DNA from: Glossina fuscipes
Lineage: Eukaryota > Arthropoda > Insecta > Diptera > Glossinidae
Direction: 5' to 3'
Assembly (NCBI RefSeq): GCF_014805625.2
Contig: NW_023998517.1
Location: forward strand, 1,497,155-1,561,154
Length of the DNA: 64,000 nt
Under the pieces are notes generated by a model. That model had not been told where the DNA came from. It worked only from the letters and a program-made list of their open reading frames with translations, and searched no databases. This document shows, one piece after another, positions 35,895-49,560 of this stretch (the stretch's first letter is position 1; every line of letters begins with the position of its first letter). The position numbers and the translations under genes are program-made.

Positions 35895-35965
35895 TGCTGG
35901 AGATGGCGACAATTTCAAATTAGAGAGAGAATAGAGAGATAGACCGAGGGACAGGCGAACGACCA
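35895..35965. promoter_or_regulatory. ATGGC plus GAGAG cluster
   Basis: GGAGATGGCGAC (PHO core only) lies 20 bp before TAGAGAGAGAATAGAGAGAT. Two motif classes of PREs sit side by side within 60 bp. Short and possibly chance in A-rich DNA. Confidence 0.22.
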
Positions 35966-36289
35966 GTGAATAGCAGTAGATACGATTTAACTCAGGATCT
36001 CTTGCTGCTTAGGAGAATTTATTTTGTGTGTTGGTGTTTCTAAAATTAAGTCTGATTTTCATAAGAATAATCACAACTAGAGTGCGCCAGTAGTGGCGCT
36101 GATAAGACGTAGTAAGAAATCGTCGTGAAATGTTATCGCAAAATAACGGGGAAGAATCCTTATGACTTGGAAAGCACTTAATGTATGTACATACTTATCT
36201 AATACTGTTCAACCACTTAAGGGATCACATGTGTAACAGATGATCGAAATGAAGGGCGAAAGAAGGGAAGGGAATTAAGAGTTAGCCTA

Positions 36290-36545
36290 GTATCGCATCC
36301 ATGGTCAGAAAAAGATGAGAGAAGAGTAAGAGAAGGCAACTTAGTGGGGGTTTGCCCAACTGGTAAATATTATGCTTTTACTGGCTAGCCACCCATTACA
36401 GCTACGGAGCAAGTGCGGGCAAACGGAACTGCATTGAGATTCGAACTCTCGAATAAAGACTTCGCCGTAGCACTGAGATTTGAATCATCGAACACTGACT
36501 TGGGAGTTACGACTCTTAGGTACTCGGCAATACCGCAGGCCAGAT
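36290..36545 (-). mobile_element. tRNA-derived SINE-like copy, reverse orientation, with duplicated B-box segment
   Basis: Reverse complement of the 49.6 kb copy type: GTTCGATGATTCAAATCTCAG aligns with GTTCGCGGATTCAAGTGTCAG there, and the CTGACCATGG block plus CT-rich body follow. The B-box segment is present twice, at 36433-36462 and 36472-36501 (39 bp apart, about 75 percent alike). No poly-A tail survives. Confidence 0.42.
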
Positions 36546-37557
36546 ATAATTAGTTTACATCAAATAATGTTTTGAGGAAATGTAAAGGAAGATAACTCTG
36601 CGTGGAATATATTGCTGAAAATACGCACGAGACGTAGAGTTGAATAATGTTTAGGTTTTTTATAATTTAAAAGGATTTAAATGCAAACGTTCTCTCTTAA
36701 AATATTGCCGCATAAATTTTTCGCGATGAAGATGTCAAGAAACATTAAATCTGCTATGAAAAGATGTCTGTACTTGTACATGGATAAAAGAAACATGCAT
36801 TACGTACGCGCAGGTGTTTAACTATAAAATAAAGTTTATTTATGTTTGTATTCTTCGTTGTTGGTGTATTTCTCCAAATTGTTCGAAAAAAGGTTCTTCC
36901 TAAGAAGAAATATGTGTAAAACATTTGCATAAATTTCATGTAAATGCAAGTTGGTGGCAAACATTCTTGATGAATGTTTTTCAAACTTGCAAAATTTTGA
37001 ATGAGCAGCGTATGCTTATGTTCTTCTCTTTTTTTTTTTTTGTATTTGCTGAATCTTCTTCTTCTATAGTCTTTTTTTTTTATTGCGTTTAAGGTGTTGG
37101 AATATTGTTGTTATTGTTGGTGCTTTAATGTTCTTTTAAATGCCGTTTGTTGGTGTGCGCTCCATTTATATGCAAATAAATCACTGACGTAAAGCCATAA
37201 GTCGCGCAATTTAAATGCTGGCATAGAAAAAATATTTAATACATACACATAACAAACACATATGAACACTGTCCATACATAAGAGTACATAAGTGTGACT
37301 GCAGTAGAGATACGTAAAACTGACACTACATGTTATGCTTTACCGTTTTTTTTTTTTTTTTTGGTTTTCTGTTTTGCTTTTCTCACCACCTTAGGGTGAG
37401 GATACACTTATTGTGTTGTTTCGCTTGTAACGGTCAGGAAAAGTTCAAAAGGAAAATAATTAAGTAGCAAGACATATGGATGTAAATATAATATATGTAG
37501 CAGTCGGGTTTGCGTAACTCTGCAAGATTGTATTGCACCATCTGATCACAACGTTAT

Positions 37558-37815
37558 TTGAAATCGATTGAACCATTCGCGAGGTTTTTTGTGTCTATTG
37601 AGGACAATCATTCACCGAATGCGCCTATTCTCAAAAAGAATTCGCAAAAGGAAAGCGGTAAAGTGATGGTGGCTACAGCCGAGCGGGTGTGTCTCCAGTC
37701 GATAAAAGCATTTGCTCTGCCGCATTTAACACTTAAACCGGCGAACACAGACTTGATGGCCGCAACTCTTTCCTATTCTGGCTCCTCAGTAAGATTGACG
37801 ATTGTCAACCTCTAA
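37558..37815 (+). pseudogene. Faint LTR-retrotransposon pol-like frame
   Basis: 85 codons, locally GC-richer than the surroundings. The order RFF...API.KKN...SGKV...AERVCLQSIKAFA loosely follows the RT-thumb to RNase H junction of Gypsy-type pol (RF.P...APL..L.K.....W...A..AF..IK..L), but the catalytic TDAS motif is not readable (LSYSGSS in its place). Strong decay or coincidence; no LTRs were seen. Confidence 0.18.
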
Positions 37816-38359
37816 CTTGCCAAAATGGTGTTAGAAAGTTTAGTCTAAATAAGAATTTGAATGGACCGCATCCGTCTACTTGTGGAACCCTCAAATTACA
37901 GAACTTTAGATAGAAATAATCAATCCTGTTGAGCTTTGTCTTAGGCGACTTAAAGGCCTGCGTCCATGTTCTATTGCTCTAGTGACGCGATTTTAGTAGT
38001 CGCAAGATTTGACATACAAATTCAAGGATACGCTCGCATATCTTTTACATGAATCCATTGGACAAAAGACAGAATGGAGGACAGACGGGCTAAACGAATT
38101 AAGGGACTCTCGAAAGAAAAAACTTTTGATATTGATATTGGATATGAATATTTGCTAGAAAACCCTAAAAAAAGGTCGTAGGGGAAATGAACCCAATTGA
38201 CTCCCAAGCTCGGCTCTATACGCAACGATAAGTTGTGTAAAATTCACTGATAGTTAACCTGTTTCTGCTGCGAACGATTGGAGGGTTTTCATATATAAAA
38301 ACTTGATGACGGAACAAAAAGAAAATATAAACACACAAGCACACACGGCCCGCCACTAA

Positions 38360-38680
38360 GATCCTACAGCGTCCTATAGCTATTTATGTAATAATTTTTT
38401 AGAACAGGGCCTTAAATGGCAAGCGAGCGGAACCATTTTCAATAAGGGTCCTCCTAGGGCCAAAACACGTCTGCGTACTAAACTTCATCACAGTATCTCA
38501 AAAGTTACCGTACGCATGTTGTGCACAAGAACACAAGACAAACAGACAGACAAGCTTAGGCCGATACGAAGTAATTCTAAATCGATTTGTATAATAAATC
38601 TATTTAAAGCTATCTGAAGTCCTTCTGGGTATTACATACGTCCACACAAACTTAATATAACCTTTGATCACAAGCGGTGT
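38360..38680 (+). repeat. Dispersed GACGGAC-core repeat, copy C
   Basis: Shares with copy A the series CAGACAAGCTTAG, GAAGTAATTCTAAATCG and GAAGTCCTTCTGGGTATTAC, and upstream the phrases ACCATTTTCAATAAGG and CTTCATCACAGTATC. Same orientation as copy A. Confidence 0.55.
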
Positions 38681-39781
38681 AGTGGATAGAAATGTAGCCA
38701 AAATTATTTGCAATAAAATCCCTAAGTGTTTGGTTTTTGAACTTGAAACCCATGCAAAGTATTGAATTTTTTGAAAACTTCTAGATTTAGAGTGCGAAAG
38801 AAATTCGTTCAATTTTTCAATATGCGATTTCTCCGCTGCCGTTTTGCAAGAATTGACTTTTTGAATATATATGTATATATGTACATATATATACATATAT
38901 TTTTTTTTTTAATCCTGCGAGTCATATATCTCGTGCGATACGGAATAGCTCTCGATGTGGACGTGTGTTTGTATATATATTTGCACGGCATGTCATCCAT
39001 ATTGCTGCCGTGTGATATTTTATAATGAAAATCCCTTTTTTGGTTCTGAGCAAACATTGTGTACATATTATGAAAGTGCTTGAGTCCAAAATGCGTATAT
39101 GTGTGTGTGTACATGTATATGCATTTTTGTGAGACATGCTGTGTAGTAAATGCACAATTTTCACATTTGACTAAATTTATAACATTGGCTACGAAATGTG
39201 CATAAATTCGCCAATGAAATGCCAATAAATAAATTAAAGTAATGCGCCTCTGTCTACCCATCGCCAAACAAACCGAGATCTACAACTACTACGACGAGTA
39301 CCACTGCCACTGCTATATATGCGTATATATTTCCCCGCGCACACACATCCATATGTATGCATATGTATGCGCGACGTTGGGGTTAAAAAAGTTTGTGTGT
39401 CTGTCTGTTATCGAAAGGGTAGCATGTACGATAATTTGTCTTTCTATACTAATTTTTTTCCGCCAAACGAGTAAATTTCAATTTTAGTTTTGGATTTTTT
39501 TTTTTTTTTTTTTATTATAGCTCACAGTGCATTACGTAGATCTATTTATTTAATATTATTATGCTTAAATAAAAATGATAAAATAGATTAATGTTCTTGA
39601 ATACCTAAAAGATAGAATTTTTATGTTTTAACATAAATTTTTGTATTGTTGTTATTGTTGGTTCCCTTTCAATGAATTCCTTATGGCCCCTTCCTGCATC
39701 ATCTCTTTTTGTAAAGCTTCAAATAAAGTATGAATGAGAATTTGTTGTTTGTGCGGCTGTTTGTTTGCTTGTATGGTTTGG

Positions 39782-39807
39782 CATATATATATATATATAT
39801 ATATATG
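39782..39807. repeat. (AT)n microsatellite
   Basis: Twelve AT units. Confidence 0.9.
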
Positions 39808-39942
39808 TATTTTTATCGAAACGCTTCAATACAACAAGAACAACACTTATCAGGAAAAGCCTTTTGAACAAGGATAACGTAACACTAGCATTTATCGCAC
39901 GCATGTATGTACATAACACATCAATGCTGAGCACAATTGCGT

Positions 39943-39980
39943 GAATGTGTGTGTGTGTGTGTGTGGGTGCGTGTGTGTAT
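39943..39980. repeat. (GT)n microsatellite
   Basis: About sixteen GT units with GGG and GC interruptions. Confidence 0.9.
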
Positions 39981-42151
39981 ATACGAAAGCTTTTGTTTTG
40001 TCATTTGCTACTATGTGGCAAAGTTTATTGCATGTTTACCCGTATTCGTGCATGCATTTAAGTGTAGCAGCAAGAGTGTTATGTGTATAAATATGTTAAC
40101 ATTTACGAGCCGCAGAATCACTTAAGTGCGTAATTGTGTATTTATGTGTTTTATTTGACAAACTATTAACAATTGCAATCATTCTTTCCTGTCTTCGTTT
40201 CACTCCAGCATGATAAAGACAGCTGCTTACAAGCATATGTAATATCTTGCAAGTTAATATGTAAACCTTCGCCTTGTATTTATCCATATAAACATGTGTT
40301 GATTAACCTTGTGTGCGTACATGAGTGATATTTAATAAATTTTTTTACTCATTACCGGAGGATGTCGTTTAATTTGTCACTTACACAACACAAAAACAAA
40401 AAAAAACAAAAAAATCGTAAAATATTAATTTAAAATTTATTGGACCTTGCGGAGAGCCGACTCCCAAACACAATTTCTTTCATTTACTCCATACTTCCTT
40501 TTATTGGTATTGAAGAATACAGCAAGGATTTCGGGATTAGCGACAGCGATTACTGCTATTAGGCTCAATACTTTTTAGACCCGCTAATATATATATTTCT
40601 GTTGATGGAAATTTTGGATTTGCTAGCCCGTTTACGTTGTGTCCCATTGCGCGGGCTTATATAAAGAAACAAGTAGTTGATCTCTAAAATAGTTTTCAAG
40701 GCGACTGTAGTTCTCTTGTTTGGCTTTATCACTATTTTGGCAAAGAAGAAGCTGTAAGTGAAACCGTAATCGATCAAATCGAATTCAGATATGGGTCTGT
40801 CCGCAGATGTTCCATCTAAATTGCATTAAATAGCAGGAACAATTGGGAAATTTTTCCGAAGAGTTGAAACGATTTGAAAGGGCTTGGACATGTTCGCACT
40901 GATGTAGCCCGAGTTTAATAAGAAGTCTCAGTAAAATGATTGCAAACGACATTCGATTAGCACTCTGTACTTTCCATTATCAAGGAACACCGCGAAAGAT
41001 GGCCAATTTACTTCAATTCCCGTTGCCGTATACCAATTCACGTGGGATAGTAAAGGTCTATCGGCACGAAGTTTGTTTTTGGAAATCGACATGTTTTCCT
41101 TCAGATTCAAAATCATCGAAAAAACATCGCACCGTTGCATACATGGGGAATTCGTATCGCTTTATCATTTTGATTAATAGATGCCGTTGATCAAAATACG
41201 TGCATGTAACTATTATATTTAAAAACAATGCGCACAGAAAGTTCGTGATGGCTCAGGGTGTTCCGGCCACCCTAATGCGATCTGTTAAGGCGAAAAAAAT
41301 GAACTGAACCTTTGAGATCTTTTGGTATTACAATTGAAATGTCGGTTTCAATGCCTATGAAATGTTAGAGAATATTGCTAGCACGCCTTAGGAGGCAATG
41401 TGTTAGGTCACCTTTTAAAAATCTAAATAACACTGTGTTTTGTCATGCAACTGTTTCCATATATTTATGATAATTTCTTAAACTAAGGCTGAGGGATTTT
41501 GAATTGAATTCAGGCAGACGAAAATGAATGCTGGCGTAGCTCCCCTAATGAGAAGCTTCCCAATAGAGCAATGAATAAGTGAAATTGATAAGATTCAGTT
41601 TCTCGACCCTCTGGCCAACGATTCTTCTATCCGTCTGCCTTGGGAGCATTCACGATTGCAAATCAGTAGCACTAGACCCCATCAAGGAAATATCTTCTTG
41701 ATCAGTATAAATAAAATATATAAGTGAGGAAATCTTAAAATAATCAAAAAAAAAAGAAAAATAAGACTTAATAGCGTACGCAAATATCAGTGTATACGAG
41801 CATAAATTGAATGAGTGTAATGCATCTGCATAAAGGCTCACTGCTACCTAGACAACAGTCCATGTAATAACTGATACCAAAGGTGATGTAAATACGCTAT
41901 GCTGCTATTACTATTCATATGATGTTTAGCATACATTTTACAGAAAGAAGAAAGAAGAACAAAGCGAATATATGACGATTGCAATCATGCGTAAAGTCAT
42001 TGTAAACTTTGTTTTTACCTAAATGAGTACCGCCTACAATTCGTAAGAAAAAGAAATCTCTTTCATCATCCAAAGTTGTTATTCATTCGATTGCAGTTAA
42101 TATTATTAATGGTGAAGGACCATAACGGTTGTTTAAAGTAGAAGAGCGACT

Positions 42152-42169
42152 AGAGAGAGAGAGAGAGAG
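42152..42169. repeat. (GA)n microsatellite
   Basis: Nine GA units. Confidence 0.85.
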
Positions 42170-42221
42170 CTCAACTGTTGACGATAGTAAAAATGCTATG
42201 ATCACAATGTTGCTGTGCATA

Positions 42222-42261
42222 GCTTATGATATATATATATACATATATATATGTGTGTGTA
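42222..42261. repeat. (AT)n/(GT)n microsatellite
   Basis: AT units passing into GTGTGTGT. Confidence 0.85.
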
Positions 42262-43099
42262 CGTGCTATATGGTGTATTTACAGAGCACATAATATCGTT
42301 TATATAACGTTTGTGTAAATAATGGCAATGATGTGTTACAGATGCTGTGGTTAACTGAGTTTTATGATAAACGCGCGTGCAATGCATGATGTTTTCGCTG
42401 CTGTCATTGTTGTCATTATTTCTTTGCATGGTTGCATAGATGTGAAATTAAAGTTGATGGCACGTAATGATGAAAATATGCTACTTGTGCTTAAATGCAT
42501 TTCTGCGCTTACGCGTTTGTTGTTCATTTGCTTATTTATGCAAACCATATATGTATTTTTGAAGAGTCAGTTTGAAGGGCACACATTTTATCATTATTTT
42601 ATTATTATTTTTATTCTGATTCTGTTACGGCATCGGGCAATATTGTTAATGAGGTGTTTAACGATATTTTAAGTGAATTTAAATGAAATCTCTTCTCAAA
42701 ACAGGGGAGAAATTGAGTTAATTTTCTTTTCTCTTCTTCTCTTTTTTTTTAAATTTACCTTAAATATATTATTTTTATTTGTTTTTTCTTCAAGTCAAGT
42801 TAAACTACAGTATTTGAACTTGAACTTTTAGCATGAAGAAAGAAATGAACTTAAATTTGCAACATTGCTCTCTATGTATGTTTTCAAATGTTTTGTAAAG
42901 GAACTAAGAACAACACAGCAATATCACAATCATCGTCCACCCAAAAAGAACTTGCAACCGAAGCCAAAGCCAGAGCTTCCAGTTATTGTGCCATTTGAAA
43001 TGTTACAAAACGGAATATAAGCAAAACGAAAACAATGCTAGTGTAAAGTTCTTGTGGTATGAGTAAAACTAACTCACTCTCACCCTCGTCATCAGGAGT

Positions 43100-43300
43100 G
43101 AAAGCGATTCGGTGTTCTCTACTCTCTCATGCTACTTGCATGCCTTGCAGCCACCCCTGTGATCTTTTACTTTATGCGCACTATGTGTTATGGGTTTCCT
43201 TTTTTTTGTCGGTTTTTCTCTTCTTTTAATTCTATTACTCACACAATGTCTATACGGCAATGGCCAGTTTATTATTATGGCTGCACCTGTCGGCCATCGT
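43100..43300. promoter_or_regulatory. PHO-site pair with CTCTC motifs, candidate regulatory element
   Basis: CNGCCAT-type PHO sites occur in both orientations 14 bp apart: ATGGCTG at 43277-43283 and CGGCCAT at 43291-43297. GAGAG complements (CTCTC) lie around 43115-43130. The region is less AT-rich than its neighbours. A PRE-like or enhancer role is a guess from motif content and the Ubx context. Confidence 0.25.
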
Positions 43301-43532
43301 TGGCTTAGTAGTGAGTATAAGTAAGTTAATGAACAAGTGTGTGAGCGTCTCTGTACGTGTTCAGTAACAGATTTAACGCCGTTCACCATATGTTGGAAGT
43401 GCGTGAACGCCATCAGTTCGCCTTTTGTTCCATTTCCTTTATTACTCTTCTCGATTTGTATTATCTCCATCACTCGGTTAGGCTACAGTAGTTGCTGCTC
43501 TACACTTACTATTATTATTACTTACTGATACG

Positions 43533-43533
<1 letters not shown>

Positions 43534-43574
<41 letters not shown>
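43534..43574. repeat. (CA)n microsatellite
   Basis: About nineteen CA units. Confidence 0.95.
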
Positions 43575-43575
<1 letters not shown>

Positions 43576-43986
43576 GCTTACACACAGTATTTTAACGGTG
43601 CTGTATTATAAATTAACCTATTGACAAATGAAAATATTGCTTGTTAATTGATCAATGTGTATGCATAACAGCACAATGTCCCTAAATATAAACATTTACA
43701 CACATAATCTCATACACACGCAAATTTGAACCACCCCCCACTACTTTTACACACATGTATTTAGCTTGCACTGGTTTTGTGATAAAATTAAGGCTGTAAC
43801 AAATGTTCATACAACAGATAAATGTTTGTTTAAGCTAAAGCTAAATTTAATTACATTTTACTAAACTTGTATATAGTCAAACATAAGCATTTACGTATGA
43901 ATGCGTTTATATATTGTGTGCGTATGTTTTCGTTTAGAGTAATGGTATGTTTGTGCAATATTTGCATTTAGGTTTTAATAAACTAC

Positions 43987-43989
<3 letters not shown>

Positions 43990-44027
<38 letters not shown>

Positions 44028-44028
44028 G
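43990..44028. repeat. (AT)n microsatellite
   Basis: Sixteen AT units then AATATAT. Confidence 0.9.
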
Positions 44029-44754
44029 TAAAATGTGTTACTATATACGTTTGCGAGAAAGGTTAGTTTAATCAGTAATGTTTTTATTGTAGTTAAAACG
44101 GTGTCGTAAGCTTTCTTAGGTAAAATGAATAATCTGAAATGAAATTCAGAACTATTTAAGGCGCTTGTATTTCATAATATACCTAAGCCTTGATATAGAT
44201 AGGGTATATATAGTATTTTCCTTTCCACTTTATAACGTTTCGGTATGCAATCATTTTGCTCATTCTTGGGATGTAAGAAAGTGATCAAGTTCATTTTTTA
44301 TTCCCGATATGCAATCTCTTACGGTACCAGATATCGGCGATAGTTGCCGATGCTATGAGATTTTATTAATCGCAGGCTCTTAGGGAAAACGGCATCACTT
44401 GTGTGAGTGAAACTATGCGTGCATTGTATGATAAAAATAATTCAAAGCCTGTTGTCGAACTGTAATCAAAAAGTTGAGCTGTAGAGCTAAGTCATAGATA
44501 GGTGCTAGGGGTAGATTTTATGGCTTGATCAGGCAAATTACTCTGTAACACAATATGACAAAGATCGTCTTCCACCATTTGCAAGCACGATGGCAGTTTT
44601 TAACCCTTAAAGAAATAGAAATTCTATTCCTTGACTCCCTCAGTGAAGGTGGATATGCCTTTCTTAATAGTATTCGAATTTCATTTAGAGCAGATAAAAC
44701 GAGCCTTCAGGAAAAGAAATGAAAAACCTGAAAAATAATGCACTGGTTGAATGC

Positions 44755-44810
44755 ATAAATATTTAATAACACAGTTCTAGGTATAAATATTTAATGATAC
44801 AGTTCATTGC
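44755..44810. repeat. 28-bp tandem repeat, two units
   Basis: ATAAATATTTAATAACACAG (44755) and ATAAATATTTAATGATACAG (44783) are adjacent units that diverge only at their ends. Confidence 0.65.
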
Positions 44811-46053
44811 ACGGTGTTATTTTTAAAGCCAAAATGAATCTAGTGTTGTTCACACCGTAAGCTGGAAACATTGCTTTATTATCAGAGAGGGGGATCACTT
44901 ACGAAATTATTAGTTTTGTCTCTGAGTTCATTGTACATCCATCGAGCACTTGCGATTGACTTAGCCTTTGGCAGAGGCACATAGTTAGGAATGGTATGAA
45001 AACTTCTATCTAATGCATCCCAGATGTTCTCTCGCTAAACACGAGACCGTTTAAGACTAAATTTTTAAATCAAATTATAACTGAGCTTTAGTACTACAAT
45101 CTTAACTTATTCGACCTCGACTAACTTCGGTAAACCATCGAAGTTTCTCCTTGTATCAAATTAAATAAGAGTCACAACAAAACATCCCAATACTACTATG
45201 GAAGTTGTTCTGTACGTGCAATATATTTACCCCGAAATACTTCGTCGTACTTGGTCCAAGAAAGGTGTATGCGTTTTAGAAGAACTCAATCGACTTAAGT
45301 CCGAATATCGAAGTTTTTTCTTATGATTTTTCTGATGTCGTATAATGTGATGTCTTCATGCTTTGACTTTCTGAAGATCAGATGATTGGATCAGGTGTTG
45401 TTTTTCAGCAATGAAGGTTTGTCTTGCTGTTTACTTTCAAATTTGTTAGTTTGACAGCATTATACACGAAATTAATGGATCGGTGTGTGTTTCTTACATT
45501 CTGAGGAAAGTGACAAAGATTTAGCGGATTTTTAGCAATAGCTTCATAAAGTGTGACTTTGCAGTATCCATAATGCTATATGTGAGGACAATAAAAATAA
45601 TTTTAATTCCTTTGATGATATGTTCAAATATCAACTTTGTTAACTACCTTCGTAGATTTATATAGTTTAGGGTTGTTTTACTTCTCTTGCTATACCAATA
45701 AGACAACAAGAACACCAACAAAAACAACATCAATATACTCATCTCTACTGCTCATTCTCTAAGTCATTACTCTTCTTTACTGTTCTACAAATGCTTGCAC
45801 AAATTCACACACTTCTATATTGACTTTCACAGGCATACGTATGTACGATATGTATGTTCATATATGAATGTTTGAATGTAAAGGTCTTCGCTTATATAGC
45901 CAATACTGCATTGCATTTACCCACTGAATTCTCGTATTTTATGTCGAAGGTTCAAATTTATTGTTATTGAAATACAATTGCAAAATTAACTGTCAATGTG
46001 TAGAGTTTACATGTATTTATGTACACAATGGGTATCTATTTATACTATATATT

Positions 46054-46054
<1 letters not shown>

Positions 46055-46088
<34 letters not shown>
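46055..46088. repeat. (AT)n microsatellite
   Basis: Sixteen AT units with one G interruption. Confidence 0.9.
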
Positions 46089-49000
46089 CGGATTGTATAT
46101 GTTTGTGTGTTTTTGTGTGTACGACATGCAATCTAAATACCGTTAGGTCAAAAGTAAACAAACCATTAAGATTTAAGGTGTTTATATGTATAAACAAAAA
46201 TTCATAATAAAGTTCAAAAATGAATTGAAAAATACTCTTAGAAAGCTTTAAAGTTATTTAAAGAAAATCTGCAGTGAAAGTCTAATAATATAATTTATGT
46301 CTGCAGCGTGTAATGTTAAAAAGGTTTAATACTTTTACAAATACTTTAATAAAGAGTGAAAATCAAATATATTTTATTCATAATTGAAGTTATATAACAA
46401 ATCTTTTGGAAAAATGTCCCTTTTTCAATACGCAGTGTTTTTAATACTTTTAGAGAATAGTCCAGACTTAAATTCTGGGCGAACATACAAACATACATTC
46501 AGCTATCGAGGATTCTCTCACATTTTCATCCCACATTTCAATTATTTCCACATCGATTTCCCCTTTCTGCCAAATCGGTTTAGGAACGATCTTATATTTT
46601 AAAAATATATCATCTTGGGAAAGACCCGATTCGAGGCCATAAGGCAAGGAATAACTTTCGGACATACTTAACGCCTGATTTATAAGACATTTTCCTTGTG
46701 GAGGTCGCTACGTAAGTCAAATTTTTCTATTGACTTTGGCGTTTGCTTTGCGGGCGAATTGTTCAAAGGACCGCAACGTTGCCATCAGCTTCTGTTCGTA
46801 TGTTCATGTTTAGAGTATTCATGTTATGAATTTATTTGCTGATGAATTTGATTAGTCTTTTCTTCGCTTACCAATCAATTATCAACAATAGTTATAATAG
46901 ATCAGTGTGCTCAGAGTAATTGTGTTAGAGTAACAAAAGTAGAATAACAAAAAATTCAATTCTTTCTTTCTGTTAACAATTCACAAATAAACAGTTAATC
47001 ACTTTTTTATGATTTACTCCTGTTCAGAATGCTTGGCAATAGACAATAAAACTGCAAGAAGGGACGTCAAGCCTAAGAAGTCCTGGCTCTAAACAGACAA
47101 CTGTCGTTTCACGTCTCCGTGAAGTTATGCCATTTTTTTCAATAACACAAAACAATAGATTACGACATGTTGTTTAGATTAGTCAGTAGTGTATTTTAAT
47201 ATAACTCCTTGAGGAAGTTAGCGTTCCCATCCCATACAGAATCCCATTATGGTGTCATATCTGACTAATTTTGTGATATGAATTACCGTAGCCCAAAAGC
47301 CATTAATAGTAGAGAAGAGGTCTTCGCATGTTATTTGTGATTAAAAAATAATTCATCTGACGGCAAAATAGCTTACGAACCTACTCATACAAAATAGATA
47401 TATGAGCCAAAACTAGAAAATATGGGGATCAGAACAAATAAGCAAGCGTGCGATAGTCATTTAACAAAGATACCTTTTTAATTTTCCAAGAGGACTTCCC
47501 GAGCGATACGTCTTAGAGATCAATACGGAAATCGATCGCATTGACACTACTGCAGCCATTGTTGATAATATCAATGAATACTGAACATTGCGGGCACAGA
47601 TCCAGCCAATCAGCTGACTTAGTCACTACTATTCATTCAGACTTCAAGAGAACAAAGGATTCGTTTTTCATTTAGGCGGAATTTTACTTCAAAATAAAAC
47701 GAGTCTAAAATTATGTACATTGTTGTTACTTGCCGGCTGGCGTAGATATATGTATAACGATGTATGAACATATGAAAATTTGTTGTGTGTCTGAATTTTA
47801 CTCCTGTTTATATTTTGTGAACTTTTGTAGACTAAACATAAATATATGCGTATTTACGTTTTGCTGTATCGTAATACAAAGCAAATAGAATTTTCCTCCT
47901 CTCTGTATAAGAGGGACTGTGTGTTGATTCTATAATTTTTAAGAAAGACTAACTTTTTTAGTTGATGTGGTTAGAGACGATGAGGAGAAGTCTGCAAAAA
48001 ATAATTTTTTTTCTTTTTTTGTTTGTTGAAAACAGGAAGAGAAGTAAATTTAGACGACAATTTATAAGGTAGTGATTAATAAGGTACACAATACACGTCT
48101 CCGTGATTTTGACGAGGAACCTTTTTAAAACAGATTCCTTTAAAATTAAGATGATCAAAGAAGATATTTTCTTATTGGAAGATTGTAGAATTTTTTTTGG
48201 TTGCAAATCCACCTCAGTGTAAAGCAGAGAGAAAAGGAATCAATTCAGGAAGAAAGAAACTTTTCTTAGATTAATAGCACGGATTGGCAAAGAAGAAGAG
48301 ACCGCCTCGAGCAAATTCGAATGTCTCAAGCTCTGGCTTGAAAAAAACTGTTAGGTCTTATACTGCACATATTAGGTCGAATCATAGGTAACGTCCGATG
48401 CAGCGAGCTATAACCTATTGCTCGTATTTACTCCCTATAAGTCGCCGAGATAAACGAGTTTTTGTTTACACTATATACGTGAGGAGTTAGTTAGTCTCCT
48501 GTCAACTGTTTTATGTGGTGCATGTTATATTGAACTCTTTATCTAAGTTCTGAAATGGAGTGTCACAAAGTACGCACTCGACATGTAATGCTTTGCGAAT
48601 TTAAATAAGACAATAGAGCTAAGACGACATCTGAAGAAATGTACGAAGTATACGATGAAGGACTAATGATTGATCGGGCAGTTAGTAATTGATTTTTAAA
48701 ATTACGTATATTAAAGGACGGGATGTCCTTCCGACTTTGACGACAACTCTTTAAAGGGAATATTTTGGGGCAAAATCCACGCCAATCAACAAGAGGTATA
48801 GCAAAAGGGCTGAGAACCTCACAATCAACTGTTAAATTAATATAATTTTGTTATTCAAGGAAAACAAAGTAAATGTATGACAAAAAAAAAGGCAGTTACT
48901 TATGACTCGACCTAATGTATGATAGAAAGATATGTCTTCGAGAGTTCCCTAACGCACGTGTTATACTTTGCACTGTACGTTATAGGCTTGCAATCGCCAG

Positions 49001-49560
49001 AATATGGAACACAGACGTTGACAGCGTATAAGTACGTACATCATAAGGGACAAGTAACTCTGTGTCTGGGTTACTAGGCTGGCTAATAAAAAAGCAGCAT
49101 CGATTTGGTCAAAAGATGGCAGCATTATTGTCAATGGAATCGGTTACCAATTATATCGCTAAATACACAATTTTCCCATTTCCTGGTGATATGTGAACTC
49201 TATGTGAGTCTTGGCGCTATGAGGCTGTCTGAGGGCATCGTCGTAGGAACGGAAAAGCTGCTAAAGCAGACAATCAGATGTACCAGATATTAATCAGAAG
49301 GAGGAAGGGCTGGGAAACAGGGCTAAGTGGTAGATTATTCCAGTGGAGTGCTATTAAACGTCCCCAGACAAACGTCGTTCTTTCTCATATGGGAAGATCT
49401 AATTTCCCGGATATCTGCTGGTTTTCCTTTTATGATCGCTGCAAACGCATCAATTATTCTTGATAGTACTCTTCAGAGATGGTTCGAATTCGACAGATAT
49501 GCCCGATAGGAGGGATTTTTTACATTGTGAACAATTACCGTTAAATCTGTTCTCATTGTT

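Larger units (their letters stand above)
44100..49500. other. Intronic sequence without recognised gene
   Basis: Apart from the 28-bp tandem repeat and one (AT)n block, nothing recognised. Three overlapping plus frames at 49105-49509 (about 60 codons each) have no known motif. Confidence 0.6.

Noticed and set aside
38809..39267. 152-codon minus-strand frame
   Set aside because: Overlaps AT and TG repeats and other open frames; no domain recognised.
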